From contig BCIK01000015.1 of the NCBI GenBank assembly GCA_039545295.1, forward strand, positions 558,001 to 622,000: DNA of 64,000 nt, in the 5' to 3' direction. The DNA is from Udeniomyces pyricola (lineage: Eukaryota; Basidiomycota; Tremellomycetes; Cystofilobasidiales; Mrakiaceae). Shown piece after piece: positions 61,580 to 64,000 of this stretch (position 1 is the stretch's first letter; every line of letters begins with the position of its first letter). The notes below the pieces were generated by a model. That model was given only the letters and a program-made list of their open reading frames with translations, was not told the origin of the DNA and searched no databases. Position numbers and translations under genes: made by a program.

Positions 61580-64000
61580 ATGCAGCACTCCATCTCCCAC
61601 CCCGTCTTCGCCCGAACGTCGCCTCTGATGACGCCCGGACTCGCTTCGCCCGCGCCGCTGGTGGAATACCATCTGCCGTTCGTCCAGCGCATCCATCCTT
61701 CGTCGCTCGTTCCGTGCGGAGACCATTCGACTGCCTTGCTCGAGCTCGTGCGAAGCCCGGTGACCCCCGACATGATCTGTGAGTTGCCTGATGTTTCTTG
61801 CTGTGTCGCTCTGTGTCATGTGTCGTCCCGACTGGCTGGTAGGCACGGCTCGTCAGGGCCAGAACAGGGGTGACGTTGGAGTGGGCTCTCATGACCTAGA
61901 GACAGAGTCAAAGGAAGAGGGGGGGATCCCTCGACGACGGTCCTTTCCGGGCCTGATTGAAATCTCGATGTCTCTCGCAAGGGCCTCTTCTCGTCTCTTC
62001 TTGCCCGTCGTCGTCTTCGTCGTCCCCGTCGTCATTCGCTTTCTGACTGAGTGGTTAGGATGATGCCTATCGACCACGGGAACGCCGGCTATACGGGTTC
62101 GACCTCGTCGAGCTGAATGGTTGAGTCCGGTTGTAGCTCGACAGCGGACTCGGATTAGGAATGAGCAATGCTGTTCGCGATGGGCTTTTTCGCTTCCTGC
62201 GTTCGAAATCGCATGCCGCTCCGGATAGCCGGATCGTTTCGCGCTTGAATCTGCTTCCCTTTTTTTCGTTTTTCTTTTTATTTCCGTTTTTCTTTTTTCT
62301 TCCTTCCATTTTCGTTTCCCCTCATCCTTCTCGCTCTTTCCTTCCTTCCAAGCACAGCTTCCGATCCGTTGACCAAACGCCTCCATGCCACTCCGCACAT
62401 GGCGCCCCATCGATCATCTTACTGACGCTCCTTGCCCTCCCCCGCATTCACTTCACTTTCTCCTACCTCGGTCTCTTCGCCGCCCTCGCCTTTCATCCCT
62501 CTCTTCACCCTTATCATCCATCGCTTCCCGATTCGTTCCTTTGCCGCAGGCTACATCGCCGAGCAAGCTACCCAGATCATCACCTACGGCACCCGACCGG
62601 CGCCAGCTCCCCGGTCCGTTCCCTCAACCAGCTCTAGCAGCTCGTCCGCCTCCCTACCCCCCACGCCCCCGCACTCGCCCTCTTCGAATGCCTCGCTTCT
62701 TCCGTCGCTCGAGCACTTCATCACCGTCCTCGTCGCCCAATCCAACGTTCAGGTTCCGACACTCCTCTGCACGCTCATCTATCTCGAACGATTGCGCGAC
62801 GTCTTGCCCCGACCCAAGGCGGCCGATGGTCAGCCCGTCGTGCGCGGCATGGAGTGCACGAGGCACCGCGTCTTTCTCGCTACCCTCATCTGCGCGGCCA
62901 AGTACTTGAACGATCAGAGTCCGAAGAACAAGCATTGGGTTAGTCATTTGCATTTCAAGAAAAAAAAAAAAAGACACATCGATGAGTGAACAAACAAGTC
63001 CTACAATTACGGCGGTCATTGTGCTAACGTTTATCTGCATTTCTCTGCCTTCACACTCCGCTTCCCGTCGGTTGCTTGCCCGCATGTAGTGCCGGTACGC
63101 CGCGCTGTTCGCCCAGGCCGAGGTCAATCTTATGGAGAAGCAGCTTTTGTTCCTGCTCGATTACGATCTTGCCATCTCAGAAGACGAGGTCTACGATTGT
63201 GCGTCCCTCGTCGTCTTTGCTTTTGTTTGTCTCTGCTTGCGCGGAACGATTTCACCCGTTATCTTGCTTCCGTTTCCTGCTCTTGCATGCCCACAGTCAA
63301 GCTGACGTCAATCACATGTTTTCACTTCAGCCTTTGCTCCCTTCCTGGCTCAGTACGAGCCGGTCATGGTGGCGCCGCTGGTCGCCCACGTGGACGAATC
63401 TACTTCGCTTCCTTCGCCTGCTCTTTCTTGCTCTTCCTCGACCGACTCGCTCAGCCAGCTTGCTTCCTCGTCCCGCTATCCCGTCCGACCACCCTTGTTT
63501 GACCGATCCAACTCGAGCTCATCGCTTCAGTCTTCGACAAGCACCGCCTATTCGTTGGACTCTCAGCTCGACGATGACGTCGAGCCGCAGGAGCTTTTGC
63601 TCTCGTCGCCACCCGCGCTTTGCTCCCTGCCGAGGCTCAACTTCTACTCCCACACTCCTTCATCTTCGTCTTCGACATCGTCTCTCTCGACGGGAGGCTC
63701 GCGATCCAAGCTTGTCACGCCGTCATCTTCGACGGGCTCTTCTCCCGCTCTTCCCCGAGCGCCTTTGCGAGGCTCGACCCACCAACCGACGGTTCTTCCT
63801 TCCGTTCCTTCGACCTCGGGCATTGGACGCAAGGTCAGCGCTCCAGCCGCCATCAAGACGGTCTCTGGCTATAGCAGCGCAAAGTCATCATCGTCGCATG
63901 TTCGAAGGCATACCTCCCCATCGTCACTCGCTGCTGGTGGCAACTTCCTCGGTCGACTCCTCTCGAGAGCCACTTCGGGTAGCCACGGTAACACCAAGGG
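61580..64000 (+). CDS. Pcl1-type (Pho80-family) G1 cyclin, 3' end outside window
   Basis: Cyclin of the PCL1/2 and S. pombe Pas1 group, partner of the Pho85-type kinase in G1 control. Exons are 61580-61778, 62550-62938, 63090-63198 and 63331 to beyond the edge, with all junction phases consistent. ATG 61580 gives [20 protein letters not shown]. The cyclin box spans [80 protein letters not shown] and [20 protein letters not shown], a nearly perfect family match. The following exon is a long Ser/Thr/Pro-rich tail, as in fungal Pcl cyclins, still open at base 64000. The first intron is long (about 770 bases) and the gene follows an unusually long intergenic region. Confidence 0.92.

Overview
The window is nuclear DNA of an intron-rich basidiomycete fungus. 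Almost every gene is cut by several short introns, some coding exons are only 13-22 bases long, intergenic spacers are short, and the proteins are fungal (PAC1/LIS1, septin CDC10, GYP7, WSS1, FCF2, GCN3, a two-component hybrid histidine kinase, an eight-cysteine CFEM-type protein, a Pcl-type cyclin). The geranylgeranyl diphosphate synthase, including a Ser/Pro-rich insert between its two catalytic halves, reads most like crtE of carotenoid yeasts such as Phaffia/Xanthophyllomyces. I therefore infer a tremellomycete, probably near Cystofilobasidiales. That placement is inference from memory, not a search.

Layout, left to right: N-terminal part of a hybrid histidine kinase (-, running off the left edge); small mitochondrial-type membrane protein (+); DUF4112 membrane protein (-); eIF2B alpha GCN3 (-); secreted, probably GPI-anchored protein (-); fumarylacetoacetate-hydrolase-fold acylpyruvase (+); Siw14/Oca-family protein without the catalytic Cys (-); FCF2 rRNA-processing factor with a long acidic N-terminus (-); CFEM-type single-pass membrane protein (-); GCIP/cyclin-D-binding-like protein (-); geranylgeranyl diphosphate synthase (-); an unrecognised coiled-coil protein (+); PAC1/LIS1 (+); a possible 49-residue protein (+); a mitochondrial helical-repeat protein (-); an Ala/Ser-rich 11-residue-repeat surface protein (-); WSS1 DNA-protein crosslink protease (+); septin CDC10 (+); a PMP3/UPF0057 protein (+); the Rab GAP GYP7 (+); then a gene-poor stretch of about 7.9 kb; and finally a Pcl-type cyclin (+) running off the right edge.

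These are mostly housekeeping genes with no sign of a shared pathway or cluster: translation control (GCN3), ribosome biogenesis (FCF2), dynein (PAC1), septin ring (CDC10), vesicle traffic (GYP7), DNA repair (WSS1), isoprenoids (GGPPS). No transposon, CRISPR array, rRNA or convincing tRNA was seen. Exons were assembled by hand from splice sites, reading-frame phase and family motifs. For FAHD1, FCF2, PAC1, CDC10 and PMP3 every junction keeps the frame and the coding lengths divide by three; WSS1 was followed junction by junction through the protease domain.

The most interesting points are: the WSS1 zinc-binding active site split over three exons with a 15-base in-frame microexon in the middle; the 7.9 kb gene desert with a strongly self-complementary, GATC-rich word usage and a perfect 13-bp hairpin; non-canonical GC-AG introns; a probable pseudophosphatase; and a membrane-anchored CFEM protein with a long cytoplasmic tail.
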